Of a DNA stretch of 64,000 nt, positions 41,719 to 48,966 are shown piece after piece. The position numbers and the translations under genes are program-made. Numbering within the stretch: position 1 is the first letter of the stretch; each line of letters starts with the position of its first letter. Below the pieces are notes generated by a model. The model saw only the letters and a program-made list of their open reading frames with translations, searched no databases and was not told the origin of the DNA. Source of the DNA: Streptomyces termitum (GTDB taxonomy: Bacteria; Actinomycetota; Actinomycetes; Streptomycetales; Streptomycetaceae); NCBI RefSeq assembly GCF_014650175.1, contig NZ_BMUL01000010.1:248001-312000 (forward strand), read 5' to 3'.

Positions 41719-42015
41719 CTAGTCCGCCCGGCCCGCCTCCGCCTGCGGTCCCCGCGCGGAGGCGGGCGGGGCCGGCCTTCTGGTCCGGTCCTCGGGGTCC
41801 GTGGTCAGGGCGGCCGGGCCGCGGCCGAGCGGTCCGGGCTGCGGGACGGGTTCGGCGGGCGGCGGGCCGGGGTTCGGCCGCGGCGTGGGCGCGGGGATCG
41901 GCGGCACCGGGTCGGGGCCCGGCGGGGGGCCGGGGAGCGGTCCCGGTTCGGGGCCCGGTCCCGGACCCGGCGTGGGGGTCGGGGTCGGCGGGGCGGGGGG
42001 CGGGGGCACGGTCAT
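41719..42015 (-). CDS. Pro-rich 98-residue peptide, coupled to the streptophobe gene
   Basis: The ORF begins MTVPPPPAPP and is dominated by Pro with Gly, Thr and Glu (PTPTPTPGPGPGPEPGPLPG), ending TTDPEDRTRR then an Ala/Gly/Arg tail. An excellent GGGAGGAG lies 5 bp before the ATG. Its stop TAG is 1 bp from the GTG of the streptophobe gene, so the two are translationally coupled. It has no recognised domain. It may be a real small protein, or a translated leader, or the frame-separated N-terminal extension of the membrane protein. Confidence 0.5.
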   Translation of the reverse strand: MTVPPPPAPPTPTPTPGPGPGPEPGPLPGPPPGPDPVPPIPAPTPRPNPGPPPAEPVPQPGPLGRGPAALTTDPEDRTRRPAPPASARGPQAEAGRAD

Positions 42016-42103
42016 GGCTCCTCCCGGGGAACGTGGTGGACTCTGTCGCGCTCGCGCCTACCCCGGTTCGCGGGGAGCACTCCCGGAGGGCGTACGGCGG
42101 AGG

Positions 42104-42919
42104 TCAGCGTTCCGTGGCCGGGCGGCGGGGCGGCAGCGGGATGAAGCCGCTGGTGCGGGCGCGGTAGGCGGCGTAACCGGGCCGGTCGGCCAGGTGGGCC
42201 TCCAGGAGCCGTTTTCCGCTGCCCCAGATGAGGAGGGCGCTCATGGTGAGCGGGGAGACGAGGGTGAGGAGGGCGGTCGGCCAGGTGGCGCAGGCCGTCA
42301 GGTAGAGGCCCCACCAGACGAGGAAGTCGCCGAAGTAGTTGGGGTGCCGGGTCCAGCTCCACAGGCCCCGGTCCATGACGCGGCCCCGGTGGGCCGGGTC
42401 GGCCTTGAAGCGGGCGAGCTGCCGGTCCCCCACCGCTTCGAAGGCCAGGCCGGTCGCCCACACGGCGAGGCCCAGGACGGCGGTCGCGTCCAGCGGGACC
42501 GGCAGCAGGACGGCCGCCTGGACGGGGAGGGAGACGAGCCAGACCAGGGCGGCCTGGAGGAGGTACACCTTCCGGAGGGCGTAGAAGGCGGGGTTTCCGG
42601 AGGCGCGGGCGAGCATGCGCGCGTACCGGGGGTCCTCGCCGTGGCCCCGGCCGCGCCGGGCGATGTGGACCGCGAGCCGGAGCCCCCAGAGGACGGTGGC
42701 GAGGGCGACGGCGGTCCGCCGGACGTCGTCGCCGTGTCCGGCGGACAGGCACCAGGCGACGGTGGCGACGGCCGCGAAGGCGAGTCCCCAGGCGACGTCG
42801 ACGGTCCGGTGCAGGCCCTTGGCCGTGCCGACGGCGAAGGCCGCCAGCATCACGGCGAGGGCGGTACCGGCCGAGGCGAGGAGGAGCGTGCCGAGGGCGG
42901 CCCCGTCGACGGCGCTCAC
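42104..42919 (-). CDS. DUF1295 membrane protein (steroid 5-alpha-reductase-like)
   Basis: The 271-residue protein has about seven membrane helices and the DUF1295 signature. That signature is DRGLWSWTRHPNYFGDFLVW near residues 178-197, then SGKRLLEAHLADRPGYAAYRARTSGFIPLPPR at the end. The family is similar to isoprenylcysteine methyltransferases and 5-alpha-reductases; lipid modification is likely. GGGGAGG precedes the GTG start. The GTGA overlaps the stop of a 13-codon ORF that in turn overlaps the Cfa-like gene. It is part of the lipid-modification operon. Confidence 0.85.
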   Translation of the reverse strand: MSAVDGAALGTLLLASAGTALAVMLAAFAVGTAKGLHRTVDVAWGLAFAAVATVAWCLSAGHGDDVRRTAVALATVLWGLRLAVHIARRGRGHGEDPRYARMLARASGNPAFYALRKVYLLQAALVWLVSLPVQAAVLLPVPLDATAVLGLAVWATGLAFEAVGDRQLARFKADPAHRGRVMDRGLWSWTRHPNYFGDFLVWWGLYLTACATWPTALLTLVSPLTMSALLIWGSGKRLLEAHLADRPGYAAYRARTSGFIPLPPRRPATER

Positions 42920-42957
42920 GCCGCCTCCCCGGGCCCGGTGGGGCGCGCGGCGCTCAT
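42916..42957 (-). CDS. 13-codon linking ORF between Cfa-like and DUF1295 genes
   Basis: The ATG at 42957 overlaps the stop of the Cfa-like gene (ATGA), and its own stop overlaps the next gene's start (GTGA). It reads MSAARPTGPGEAA and has GGGGAGG upstream. It probably passes ribosomes from one gene to the next rather than making a useful peptide. Confidence 0.3.
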   Translation of the reverse strand: MSAARPTGPGEAA

Positions 42958-44306
42958 CGGGGGCCCTCCCCGCCGTCGGCGGTGAGACAGAGCTGGCGGA
43001 CGTCGAGGTATCCGGAGCGGAACCCGGCCTCGGAGTAGGCGAGGTAGAACTCCCACAGGCGGCGGAAGACGTGGTCGAAGCCGAGCGCGTCGACGGCGTC
43101 CTCCGCGCCGAGGAACCGTTCCCGCCACTGCCTCAGGGTCTCCGCGTAGTGGTCGCCGTACCCCGTGTCGTGGGTGGTGCGCAGTCCGGCCGCGGCGCTC
43201 TCGCGCGCGAGGGCCTCCCGGGAGGGGATCAGGCCGCCGGGGAAGACGTACTTGCTGATCCAGGTGTGGGTGCGGGCCGTGGCGAGCATCCGCTCGTGGG
43301 GCATCGTGATGGCCTGGAGCGCGACGCGGCCGCCGGGGGCGAGGAGGCGGCGGAGCGCGGCGAAGTAGTCGGGCCAGAACTCGGCGCCCACGGCCTCGAT
43401 CATCTCGACGCTCACGACCGCGTCGTACCGGCCCCGCACCGCCCGGTAGTCGAGGAGTTCGACGGTGACCCGGTCGGCGCGTCCGGCCCGCGCCACGCGC
43501 GCGCGTGCGAGGGCGAGCTGTTCTTCGGAGAGGGTGACGGTGCGGACGCGGGCGCCCCGGGCGGCGGCGCGGACCGCGAGTTCGCCCCAGCCGGTGCCGA
43601 TCTCCAGGAGTTCGGTGCCCGGTCCCGCCCCGGCCAGGTCGAGGAGGAGGTCGATCTTGCGGTGCTGGGCGGCGGTGAGGTCGGCGTCGGGAAGGAGCGC
43701 GGGTGCGGCCGGGAGCGGGAGGGCGTCGAAGACGGCGGACGAGTAGCTGAGGCCGGGGTCCAGGAAGAGGGCGAAGAGGTCGTTGGAGAGGTCGTAGTGC
43801 CGGTGGACGTTCTCGCGGGCGCCGTCGGGGGTGTTGCGGTCGGCGACGGGCCTGCGGTGGGCCCAGGCGCCGCGCAGGCGGCGCAGCGGGGCGGGGACGA
43901 GGTCGTCGACGTGCCGGGCGAGGACGGTGAGGACGGCCGCGAGGTCGTCGGCGTCCCACTCGCCCGCCATGTACGACTCGCCGAAGCCGATGAGGCCGTC
44001 GGCGCCGATCCTGCGGTGGAAGGCGTCCGGGTCGTGGAGCGTGAGGGTCGGTACGGAGGCGGAAGCGGAAGGAGAAACGGAGGCAGGGGCGTAGGCGGGT
44101 GCGGGGTGGCGGGGGCCCGGGCAGTCGGCGGGCGCCGTCCGGACCCGCAGGGGCAGCCGGGCGAGGGCGCGCTCCACGAGGTGGCGGGCGACGGCGGTGC
44201 GCGCGGCGGAGGCGCGCGGCGGACGGGCCACGTCCGGCCAGCGGTCCGGGTCGGCGGGGCGGGCGCGGACGGCGGACGGGACGGCCGGGGGGAGCGAGAG
44301 GGTCAC
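42954..44306 (-). CDS. Cyclopropane-fatty-acid-synthase-like SAM methyltransferase
   Basis: The 450-residue protein has an N-terminal Cfa-specific part (IGADGLIGFGESYMAGEWDADDL near residues 101-123) and the phospholipid-binding region ENVHRHYDLSNDLFALFLD near 166-184. The SAM motif is LLEIGTGWGELAVRAA near 237-252, then ISKYVFPGGLIPS and a C-terminal FYLAYSEAGFRSGYLDV. It transfers a methyl from SAM to a double bond of membrane acyl chains, giving cyclopropane or methyl-branched products. The GTG start overlaps the DUF1365 stop (GTGA). Residues 1-85 are Ala/Pro-rich and variable. Confidence 0.9.
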   Translation of the reverse strand: MTLSLPPAVPSAVRARPADPDRWPDVARPPRASAARTAVARHLVERALARLPLRVRTAPADCPGPRHPAPAYAPASVSPSASASVPTLTLHDPDAFHRRIGADGLIGFGESYMAGEWDADDLAAVLTVLARHVDDLVPAPLRRLRGAWAHRRPVADRNTPDGARENVHRHYDLSNDLFALFLDPGLSYSSAVFDALPLPAAPALLPDADLTAAQHRKIDLLLDLAGAGPGTELLEIGTGWGELAVRAAARGARVRTVTLSEEQLALARARVARAGRADRVTVELLDYRAVRGRYDAVVSVEMIEAVGAEFWPDYFAALRRLLAPGGRVALQAITMPHERMLATARTHTWISKYVFPGGLIPSREALARESAAAGLRTTHDTGYGDHYAETLRQWRERFLGAEDAVDALGFDHVFRRLWEFYLAYSEAGFRSGYLDVRQLCLTADGGEGPR

Positions 44307-45082
44307 GGGGTGCCTTCCTGCGGTGCGGTACCGGAGCCGGAAGCGGAACCGGTGCCGGGGCGGGGGCGGATGCGGAGTCCTTTGAGGTACAGGCGGATTC
44401 CGTGGCGGCGGATGGCGAGGGAGACGGCGGCGGTCGACCACGGGTGCCGCAGCACGGCGGCGAGGAGGGTCCGCGCGCGGGCGGGCCGGTGGACGCCCCG
44501 GACGGTGGCGGTCAGCGGGCGGGAGCCGTCGCCGTGGCGGAGCTGGACGGTCAGGTCGAGGCGGTCGCCGGGCAGCGGCAGCCGCATCCGGTAGACGCCC
44601 TCGACGTCGAGGAACGGCGACACGTAGAAGTCCTTGACGGCCTCGGCGCGGCCCCGTTCGTCGGGGCGCAGGAGGTAGGCGTGGCGTTCGCCGTACGTGT
44701 TGTGCACCTCGGCGACCACGTGGACGGGACGGCCGGCGCGGTCGTGGCACCAGTACAGGGTGAGGGGGTTGAAGACGTGTCCGAGGACCCGCGCGTGGGC
44801 GAGCATCAGGACCCTCCCGCCGGCGTCCGCCACCCCGTGCGCGGCCAGGTGGGCGCCGAGGGCGGCCCGGAGGGTGGGGGCGGTGCCGTCGAAGTGGTCG
44901 CGGGGGTCGAAGCGGGCGAAGGGCCGCAACGGCCGGGGCAGGCGGGGCAGGTCGTCGAGGTCGACGAGCCAGAGGTAGGTGCGGTGGCGCAGGGAGTACG
45001 GGACGGGGGCGACGCGGGTGTGGGTCGTCTCGGTCTCGTACAGGGCGGGCACGGCGGGAGGGGCGGGGGCCGGGGCGTTCAT
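44303..45082 (-). CDS. DUF1365 family protein
   Basis: The 259-residue protein has the DUF1365 pattern: HTRVAPVPYSLRHRTYLWLVDLDDLP near the start, VLGHVFNPLTLYWCHDRAGR near 109-128, AEVHNTYGERHAYLL and KDFYVSPFLDVEGVYRM. The family nearly always accompanies a COG2907-type FAD oxidase and a Cfa-like methyltransferase. It is thought to take part in modifying unsaturated acyl chains, but its reaction is not settled. It overlaps both neighbours by 4 bp, so the three enzymes are translationally coupled. Confidence 0.88.
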   Translation of the reverse strand: MNAPAPAPPAVPALYETETTHTRVAPVPYSLRHRTYLWLVDLDDLPRLPRPLRPFARFDPRDHFDGTAPTLRAALGAHLAAHGVADAGGRVLMLAHARVLGHVFNPLTLYWCHDRAGRPVHVVAEVHNTYGERHAYLLRPDERGRAEAVKDFYVSPFLDVEGVYRMRLPLPGDRLDLTVQLRHGDGSRPLTATVRGVHRPARARTLLAAVLRHPWSTAAVSLAIRRHGIRLYLKGLRIRPRPGTGSASGSGTAPQEGTP

Positions 45083-46338
45083 CGCGGGTCCGCCCCCAGG
45101 TGACGGGCGGCCTCCGCCCCGGAGCGGCAGCCGTCCTCGTGGAAGCCCCACCCGTGGTAGGCGCCCGCGTAGGCGGTGACGGGGTCGCGCAGGGTGGGCA
45201 GGAGGCGCTGGGCGGCCACCGACTCCGGGGTGTAGACGGGGTGTTCGTACGTCATGCGGGCCAGGACCGTCGAGGCGTCGAGGCGGTCGTCGGGGTTGAG
45301 GGTGACGAGGTGCGGTGCGTCGGCGGGGAGCCGCTGGAGCCGGTTCATGTCGTAGCTGACCTGGACGGAGCCGGGCCGGGCCGTGCAGGACGGCAGCCGG
45401 TAGTTCCACGACGCGCGCGCGTGCGGGGAGCGCGGCAGGACGCTCTCGTCGCGGTGCAGGACGGTGGGGTTGCGGGAGTAGGTGAAGGCGCCGAGGACGC
45501 GCCGTTCCCGCTCGGTGGGGTCGGCCAGGAGGCGCAGGGCCTGGTCGGGGTGGACCGCGATCACGACGGCGGCGTGCTCGGCCCGTTCGCCGTCGGCGGT
45601 GACGACGGTCGCCCGGTCGGCGCCGCGCACGACGGCGCGCACCGGGGTCGCGGTCCGCACGGCGGCCAGGCCCTTGGCGACGCGCTCGACGTAGGCGGCC
45701 GAACCACCGGTGACGGTCTTCCAGGTCGGGGACCCGGTCACCGAGAGGAGGCCGTGGTGGTCGAGGAAGCGGAAGAGGTACGCGGCCGGGTAGCGCAGTG
45801 CGGTGCCGGGGGCGCAGGACCAGACGGCGGAGACGAGCGGGATCGCGAAGTGGCTGACGAAGTGGGCGGAGAAGCGCTGGTCGCGCAGGAAGTCGCCGAA
45901 GGTGCGCGTGGTGTCGTCGGCGGCCAGCAGCCGGCGGGCGGCCCGGTGGAAGCGGGGCACGGCGGCGAGCGTCCGCAGGTGGTCGGCCCGGAACGCGGCG
46001 CCGCCGCCGAGGAGACCGCGCGGCCCGCGCGCGCCCGCGTACTCCAGTCCGCAGCCGTCGCAGCGGACGGACATGCTCATCTCGGAGTCCTGGGTGGTGA
46101 CGCCGAGTTCGCGGAAGAGGCGCAGGAGGTGGGGGTAGGTGCGCTCGTTGTGGACGATGAAGCCGGTGTCGACGCGCAGCGTCCCGCCGTCCCGGGCCGG
46201 CAGCTCGTGGGTGTGGGCGTGGCCGCCGAGCCTGCCCTCTGCCTCGTACAGCACCACGTCGCGGGTCCGGGACAGGTAGTGGGCGGCGGTGAGGCCCGCC
46301 ACTCCCGCTCCCACCACGGCGACGCTCGGTCCGTCCAT
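45079..46338 (-). CDS. FAD-dependent amine-oxidase-like oxidoreductase (COG2907)
   Basis: The 419-residue flavoenzyme begins VAVVGAGVAGLTAAHYLSRT (FAD-binding fold), then GGHAHTHELP and VDTGFIVHNERTYPHLL. It ends TAYAGAYHGWGFHEDGCRSG, the COG2907 signature. Relatives desaturate or oxidise fatty acyl chains, and some act in furan-fatty-acid synthesis with a Cfa-like methyltransferase. I chose ATG 46338 with AGGGGTGGAG upstream; GTG 46347 is an in-frame alternative. It is the first enzyme after the ECF sigma gene, 80 bp downstream of it. Confidence 0.88.
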   Translation of the reverse strand: MDGPSVAVVGAGVAGLTAAHYLSRTRDVVLYEAEGRLGGHAHTHELPARDGGTLRVDTGFIVHNERTYPHLLRLFRELGVTTQDSEMSMSVRCDGCGLEYAGARGPRGLLGGGAAFRADHLRTLAAVPRFHRAARRLLAADDTTRTFGDFLRDQRFSAHFVSHFAIPLVSAVWSCAPGTALRYPAAYLFRFLDHHGLLSVTGSPTWKTVTGGSAAYVERVAKGLAAVRTATPVRAVVRGADRATVVTADGERAEHAAVVIAVHPDQALRLLADPTERERRVLGAFTYSRNPTVLHRDESVLPRSPHARASWNYRLPSCTARPGSVQVSYDMNRLQRLPADAPHLVTLNPDDRLDASTVLARMTYEHPVYTPESVAAQRLLPTLRDPVTAYAGAYHGWGFHEDGCRSGAEAARHLGADPR

Positions 46339-46418
46339 CGTCTCCACCCCTCTCCGGCCCCTCGGCGGCCGTTGTCCGTCGGTCGTTCCTCGGTTGCCCG
46401 CCCGCTCGCCCGGCGGGA

Positions 46419-47036
46419 TCAGCCGGCGGCCGGGGCGAGGTGGTGGCGCATGCGCCGCAGGCCCCGGCGGGCGTGGCTCTTGACCGTGCCCAGGGGGATG
46501 CCGGTGCGGTCGGCGATCTGCGTCTGGGTCAGGTCGGCGAAGTAGGCGAGTTCCAGCACGTCGCGCTGGACGCGGGGCAGCCGGGCGAGTTCCTCGGCGA
46601 CGACGAGCCGGTCGAGGATCGCTTCGGGCTCCCCGTCCGCCCGGCCCCCGTGTGCGAGGGCGGCGCCGAGGGAGGCCGTCAAAGCGGTGCGGCGGGTGCG
46701 GGCGGTGAGCGCGTCGGCGGTCTTCCGGCGGGTGATGCCGGTGAGCCAGGCGGGCAGGCTGCCCCGCTCGGGCCGGAAGGTCGCCCGGCCCCGCCAGGCG
46801 GCGGCGAACACCTGCTGGGTCACGTCCTCCGCCTCGCGGGGGTCGCCCAGCGTGCGGGCCGCCAGGTGGTGGACCAGGCGGCCCCAGCGGCGGTACGCGG
46901 CGTCCAGGCAGGCTTCTTCGCCCCGGACGAGCCCGAGCGCGATCGCCCGTTCGGCGTCGTCGCCGCCGTCGGTACCGGCGGTGGAGTGCGGCGCGGGGTC
47001 CGGCTCACAGGGCCCGGTGCTCCGGTGCGCGTTCAT
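46419..47036 (-). CDS. ECF RNA polymerase sigma factor
   Basis: The 205-residue sigma factor has region 2 (YRRWGRLVHHLAARTLGDPR and EAEDVTQQVFAAAWRGRATF, about 43-85) and region 4 (LARLPRVQRDVLELAYFADL, TQTQIADRTGIPLGTVKSHA, about 145-195). GGAGGAGG precedes the ATG. No anti-sigma gene lies beside it, so activity may be set by transcription or a distant partner. In other bacteria ECF factors responding to singlet oxygen or light control the same set of genes (SDR, FAD oxidase, DUF1365, Cfa). LitS-type light-response sigma factors are the likeliest relatives in Streptomyces. Confidence 0.9.
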   Translation of the reverse strand: MNAHRSTGPCEPDPAPHSTAGTDGGDDAERAIALGLVRGEEACLDAAYRRWGRLVHHLAARTLGDPREAEDVTQQVFAAAWRGRATFRPERGSLPAWLTGITRRKTADALTARTRRTALTASLGAALAHGGRADGEPEAILDRLVVAEELARLPRVQRDVLELAYFADLTQTQIADRTGIPLGTVKSHARRGLRRMRHHLAPAAG

Positions 47037-47061
47037 GGCGGTTCCTCCTCCGGACGGTGCC

Positions 47062-47078
47062 GGGGCCTCGTCGGCCCC
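47062..47078 (-). promoter_or_regulatory. Hairpin in the ECF sigma gene leader
   Basis: GGGGCC and GGCCCC (47062-47067 and 47073-47078) with a 5-base loop lie 26 bp upstream of the sigma factor ATG. Confidence 0.3.
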
Positions 47079-47101
47079 GCACACCCTCACGTTCCGGCCC
47101 G

Positions 47102-47131
47102 CGCACCGTTTCGGACAACTCGCATCGTTTC
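47102..47131. promoter_or_regulatory. 11-bp direct repeat CGCAYCGTTTC upstream of the ECF gene
   Basis: CGCACCGTTTC (47102-47112) and CGCATCGTTTC (47121-47131) are 19 bp apart. On the transcribed strand they read GAAACGGTGCG and GAAACGATGCG. They may be regulator sites or ECF -35-like elements, since the GAAAC core resembles one. Confidence 0.35.
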
Positions 47132-47239
47132 CGCATCGAAGGAAGGAGGCGTGCTTCCGGGACCCGTACGTTGCCGCGTCGAGGCGAGGGGAGGCGCCGT
47201 TTCCGGAACCCGCCCGTCCCCCGGCCGAGGCCAAGGGGA

Positions 47240-48763
47240 TCAGCCCGTCCGCCGTCCGTTCTCCGCCTCGGCGGTCCGGGCGATGTTCCTGGCCATGCCT
47301 CCGAAGACCACCGCGTGGAAGGGGGCGACGCTCCACCAGTACGCCTGCCCCGCCAGTCCCCGGGGGTGGAAGAGGGCGCGCTGCCGGTAGACGGTGCGGC
47401 CCCGGCCGTCCCGTTCGACGGCCATCTCCAGCCAGGCGAGGCCCGGGAGCCGCATCTCGGCGCGGAGGCGGAGCAGGCGGCCCCGGTCGATCTCCTCCAC
47501 CCGCCAGAAGTCCAGCGCGTCACCGACCCGGAGGCGTGCCGCGTCCCGGCGGCCGCGGCGCAGCCCCACGCCCCCGGCGAGCCGGTCCGCCCACCCCCGG
47601 ACGGCCCAGGCCAGCGGGAAGGAGTACCAGCCGTTCTCTCCTCCCACCCCCTCGACGACCCGCCACAGGGCCTCGGGGCTCGCGTCGACGGGGCGGGAGC
47701 GCTCGTCCCGGTAGAGGCTGCCGCCGGCCCAGTCCGGGTCGGTGGGCAGCGGGTCGCTGGGCGCGCCGGGCGGGGAGGCGGAGGACCAGCGGGTGGTGAC
47801 CTTGGCCTCGCGGACCCGGCGGAGGGCGAGCCGGAGGGCCTCCTCGAACGGGACGGGGGTGCCGGGGACGTACCGCGCGATGTCGTCCTCCGTGCAGACC
47901 ACCTCGTGCCGCAGCGATTCGGTCAGCGGCCGGGCCAGCGGCGCGGGCACGGGGGTGACGAGGCCGATCCAGAGGCTGGACAGGCGGGGCGTGAGGACCG
48001 GTACGGGCACGATGAGACGTCTGCGGAGCCCGGCGACCCGCGCGTACCGCACCATCATGTCCTGGTAGGTGAGCACGTCGGGGCCGCCGATGTCGAAGGT
48101 CCGGCTGACATCCGGCGGCATGCCGGCGCTGCCCACCAGGAGGCGCAGCACGTCGCGGACGGCGATGGGCTGGACCCGGTTGCCGACCCAGCTCGGGGTG
48201 ACCATGACGGGGAGCCGTTCGGTGAGGTACCGGAGCATCTCGAAGGAGGCCGATCCGGAGCCGATGACGACGGCGGCGCGCAGGACGGTGGTGGGGACCC
48301 CCGAGTCGAGCAGGATGCGGCCCACCTCGGTGCGGGAGCGCAGGTGCGGCGAGAGCGCGGACTCGGGGACGCCGCGCGGGGTCAGGCCGCCCAGGTAGAC
48401 GATGCGGCGCACCCCGGCGGCGCGGGCCCGTTCGGCGAAGGTGCGGGCGGCCAGGCGGTCCTTCTTCTCGAAGTCCGCCGTCGAGGTCATGGAGTGGACC
48501 AGGTAGTAGGCGACGTCGACGCCGTCGAAGGCCCCGTCGAGGCTCGCGGCGTCGGTGACGTCGCCGCGCACGGTCTCGACCCGGTCGACCCAGGGGAAGT
48601 CACGGAGCTTGTCGGGGTGCCGGGCGAGGCAGCGGACGCGGTGCCCGGCGTCGAGGAGTTCCGGTACGAGGCGTCCGCCGATGTAGCCGCTGGCGCCGGT
48701 GACCAGGCAGCGGGCGCTCGCGGCCGGTCGGGAGCCGTCCTCGGCCGGGTGGGGGGTGTCCAT
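47240..48763 (-). CDS. SDR family oxidoreductase with C-terminal DUF2867 domain
   Basis: The 507-residue protein has an N-terminal NAD(P)-binding SDR domain (about residues 20-310). It has CLVTGASGYIGGRLVPELL near 19-37, a DVAYYLVHSM stretch and RVQPIAVRDVLRLLVGSA. A C-terminal DUF2867/SRPBCC-like region (about 355-500) follows, with GGENGWYSFPLAWAVRGWAD. Such fusions are typical companions of the FAD oxidase-DUF1365-Cfa operon. It begins ATG 48763 without a clear ribosome binding site, where an inverted repeat sits instead. It is leftward and 203 bp from the ECF gene. Confidence 0.88.
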   Translation of the reverse strand: MDTPHPAEDGSRPAASARCLVTGASGYIGGRLVPELLDAGHRVRCLARHPDKLRDFPWVDRVETVRGDVTDAASLDGAFDGVDVAYYLVHSMTSTADFEKKDRLAARTFAERARAAGVRRIVYLGGLTPRGVPESALSPHLRSRTEVGRILLDSGVPTTVLRAAVVIGSGSASFEMLRYLTERLPVMVTPSWVGNRVQPIAVRDVLRLLVGSAGMPPDVSRTFDIGGPDVLTYQDMMVRYARVAGLRRRLIVPVPVLTPRLSSLWIGLVTPVPAPLARPLTESLRHEVVCTEDDIARYVPGTPVPFEEALRLALRRVREAKVTTRWSSASPPGAPSDPLPTDPDWAGGSLYRDERSRPVDASPEALWRVVEGVGGENGWYSFPLAWAVRGWADRLAGGVGLRRGRRDAARLRVGDALDFWRVEEIDRGRLLRLRAEMRLPGLAWLEMAVERDGRGRTVYRQRALFHPRGLAGQAYWWSVAPFHAVVFGGMARNIARTAEAENGRRTG

Positions 48764-48764
48764 G

Positions 48765-48782
48765 CGGTGATCCGTTTCACCG
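48765..48782. promoter_or_regulatory. Inverted repeat CGGTGA-N6-TCACCG at the SDR start
   Basis: A 6-bp-arm repeat is placed 2-19 bp before the SDR start codon, where a ribosome binding site would be. It could be an operator or an mRNA hairpin limiting translation. Confidence 0.35.
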
Positions 48783-48966
48783 TGGCGCCCGGGGTACACG
48801 CCCCGCGCCGGTTCTTCGTCGGGTCGGGGGCACCCCGCCGGTAAACGGACAGCCGGCGGACGGAGGGCGACCAGCGGGCGGAGGACGGGCAAGCGGCGGG
48901 CAGGCTGCGGGTGCGGTCCGTCCGTACCGCACCCACCATGGTTCCGAACGGGAGAAAGGGAGAAAC

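Noticed and set aside
40344..48763. Naming the FAD oxidase and methyltransferase ufaD and ufaM
   Set aside because: The families fit, but product chemistry differs between cyclopropane, methyl-branched and furan lipids and cannot be read from this sequence.
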